Shown in pieces: positions 63,321 through 64,000 of a stretch of 64,000 nucleotides of DNA. The DNA is from Gemmatimonas aurantiaca T-27 (GTDB lineage: Bacteria; Gemmatimonadota; Gemmatimonadetes; Gemmatimonadales; Gemmatimonadaceae): NCBI RefSeq assembly GCF_000010305.1, contig NC_012489.1, positions 3,479,646 through 3,543,645 of the forward strand, written 5' to 3'. Position 1 is the first letter of the stretch, and every line of letters begins with the position of its first letter. Below the pieces are notes generated by a model. The model ran no database searches, was not told the origin of the DNA, and was given only the letters and a program-made list of their open reading frames with translations. Position numbers and translations under genes: made by a program.

Positions 63321-63851
63321 ATGAAAGTCGCTGAAGCACGCACATTGATTGCTGACGCACCGATCGGACGCGGTGCTCCCCAGCAGTGGCTGGACCTCGG
63401 CAGTGGGGCCGGCACCTTCACGCTCGCGCTGGCCGAACTGCTGCCGGCCGGCAGTCACATTCTGGCAGTGGATGTCGATGCCGGGGCTCTGCGGACCATC
63501 CCGGCCGTGCACGCCGGCGTCGTGATCGAAACCCACATCGGCGACGCACAGTCGCCGCCACGCCAGTCGGCAGATGGTGTGCTGCTGGCGAACCTCCTGC
63601 ATTTCGTGGAGGATCAACCCACCATGCTCGAACGGCTCGCGACCGTGGCCCCACTGGTCCTGCTGGTGGAATACGACAGTGAACGGCCCAAGCCCCCATG
63701 GGTGCCGTACCCAGTGTCCCGCACACGTGCCATCAATCTGTTCCGCAGCGCGGGCTATTCGCAGTCCGTCGATCTTGGCAGTCGGACGTCTCGATATGGT
63801 CCTGAGCGGATGTATGCGATGGCGTTTCAGCAACAGCCGCCATCAGCGTAG
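63321..63851 (+). CDS. Class I SAM-dependent methyltransferase
   Basis: A 176-residue enzyme with a typical SAM-binding fold. Motif I is WLDLGSGAGTFTLAL near residues 21-35; the acidic end of strand 2 is LAVDVDAGAL; and the NLLHFVED segment fits motif IV. It is shorter than many family members, consistent with a small-substrate enzyme. Its ATG follows a weak AGGA site. No neighbour suggests a substrate. It converges with the PP2C gene, with only 2 bases between their stop codons. Confidence 0.85.
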   Translation: MKVAEARTLIADAPIGRGAPQQWLDLGSGAGTFTLALAELLPAGSHILAVDVDAGALRTIPAVHAGVVIETHIGDAQSPPRQSADGVLLANLLHFVEDQPTMLERLATVAPLVLLVEYDSERPKPPWVPYPVSRTRAINLFRSAGYSQSVDLGSRTSRYGPERMYAMAFQQQPPSA

Positions 63852-63853
63852 GA

Positions 63854-64000
63854 CTACCGATCCGGTTTCGCCCTGCCCACCACGATGGTCACGTTGTCGG
63901 AGCCGCCGCGTTCGAGCACCATGGCCAGCAGCGTATCGCACAACTGCTTCGCGGACTCCATGCGCCCGCACTCCACGGCGATTTCTTCGTCACTCACGTG
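63854..64000 (-). CDS. PP2C-type protein phosphatase, C-terminal 48 residues (cut by window edge)
   Basis: Only the last 48 codons are visible. They end with LLAMVLERGGSDNVTIVVGR, the typical final strand of PPM/PP2C phosphatases, where the Asp-Asn pair helps hold the metal ions. Such enzymes reverse Ser/Thr phosphorylation and could oppose the two kinases in this window, though no direct link is shown. The rest of the gene lies beyond the right edge. Confidence 0.85.
   Translation of the reverse strand, partial: HVSDEEIAVECGRMESAKQLCDTLLAMVLERGGSDNVTIVVGRAKPDR

Noticed and set aside
1-64000. CRISPR arrays, tRNA and rRNA genes, insertion sequences
   Set aside because: No spaced direct repeats, cloverleaf sequences, rRNA-like stretches or transposase motifs were noticed on reading both strands. 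A dedicated tRNA scan would be decisive.

Overview
The window is high-GC bacterial chromosome with short intergenic gaps. The gene content points to a Gemmatimonadota-type organism: a SusC/SusD pair, a PadR regulator joined to an ADOP-type permease, two pairs of ECF sigma factor plus membrane Ser/Thr kinase, a PEP-CTERM protein and many signal-peptide proteins of unknown function. The phylum is an inference from content; no rRNA gene or marker tree supports it here. No tRNA, rRNA, CRISPR array, transposase or phage structural gene was seen.

Left part (0-18 kb). A truncated LysR regulator is followed by a GrpB-family protein, two small unknown envelope proteins, an alpha/beta-hydrolase lipoprotein and trpS. 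In front of trpS lies what reads as a complete tryptophan attenuator: a 30-codon leader peptide with tandem Trp codons, a 1:2 hairpin, a 2:3 antiterminator and a 3:4 terminator hairpin. Next, on the minus strand, is a three-gene block (about 14690 down to 5179) encoding unrecognised proteins of about 1211, 1443 and 489 residues. It is divergent from an ECF sigma factor and a Ser/Thr kinase with TPRs.

Middle part (18-31 kb). PadR-ADOP permease; an ECF41-type sigma factor with its AhpD-like partner, preceded by an exact match to the ECF41 promoter as I recall it; an FRG-domain protein; an SDR and a TetR regulator, divergent across three operator-like palindromes at exact 24-bp spacing; a serine hydrolase; a DUF2306 membrane protein; and a short run ending in an M14 zinc carboxypeptidase.

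Accessory stretch (31.4-38.9 kb). A PEP-CTERM protein, a LuxR regulator, a membrane-anchored SARP/BTAD-TPR protein, a SnoaL-LuxR fusion and two proteins of unknown function. Base composition is visibly less GC-rich, most clearly around 37.2-38.9 kb, and this looks like a regulatory island.

Right part (38.9-64 kb). A complete RND efflux operon with a divergent TetR gene and a near-perfect 22-bp palindrome between them; a metallophosphoesterase; a spermidine-synthase-like protein; a large intergenic inverted repeat; an ATP/ADP-translocase-like carrier; a Tat-exported aldo/keto reductase; a SusC-SusD-PhoD operon closed by a terminator hairpin; a second ECF sigma/kinase pair; two unknown proteins; a methyltransferase; and the C-terminal end of a PP2C phosphatase cut by the window edge.
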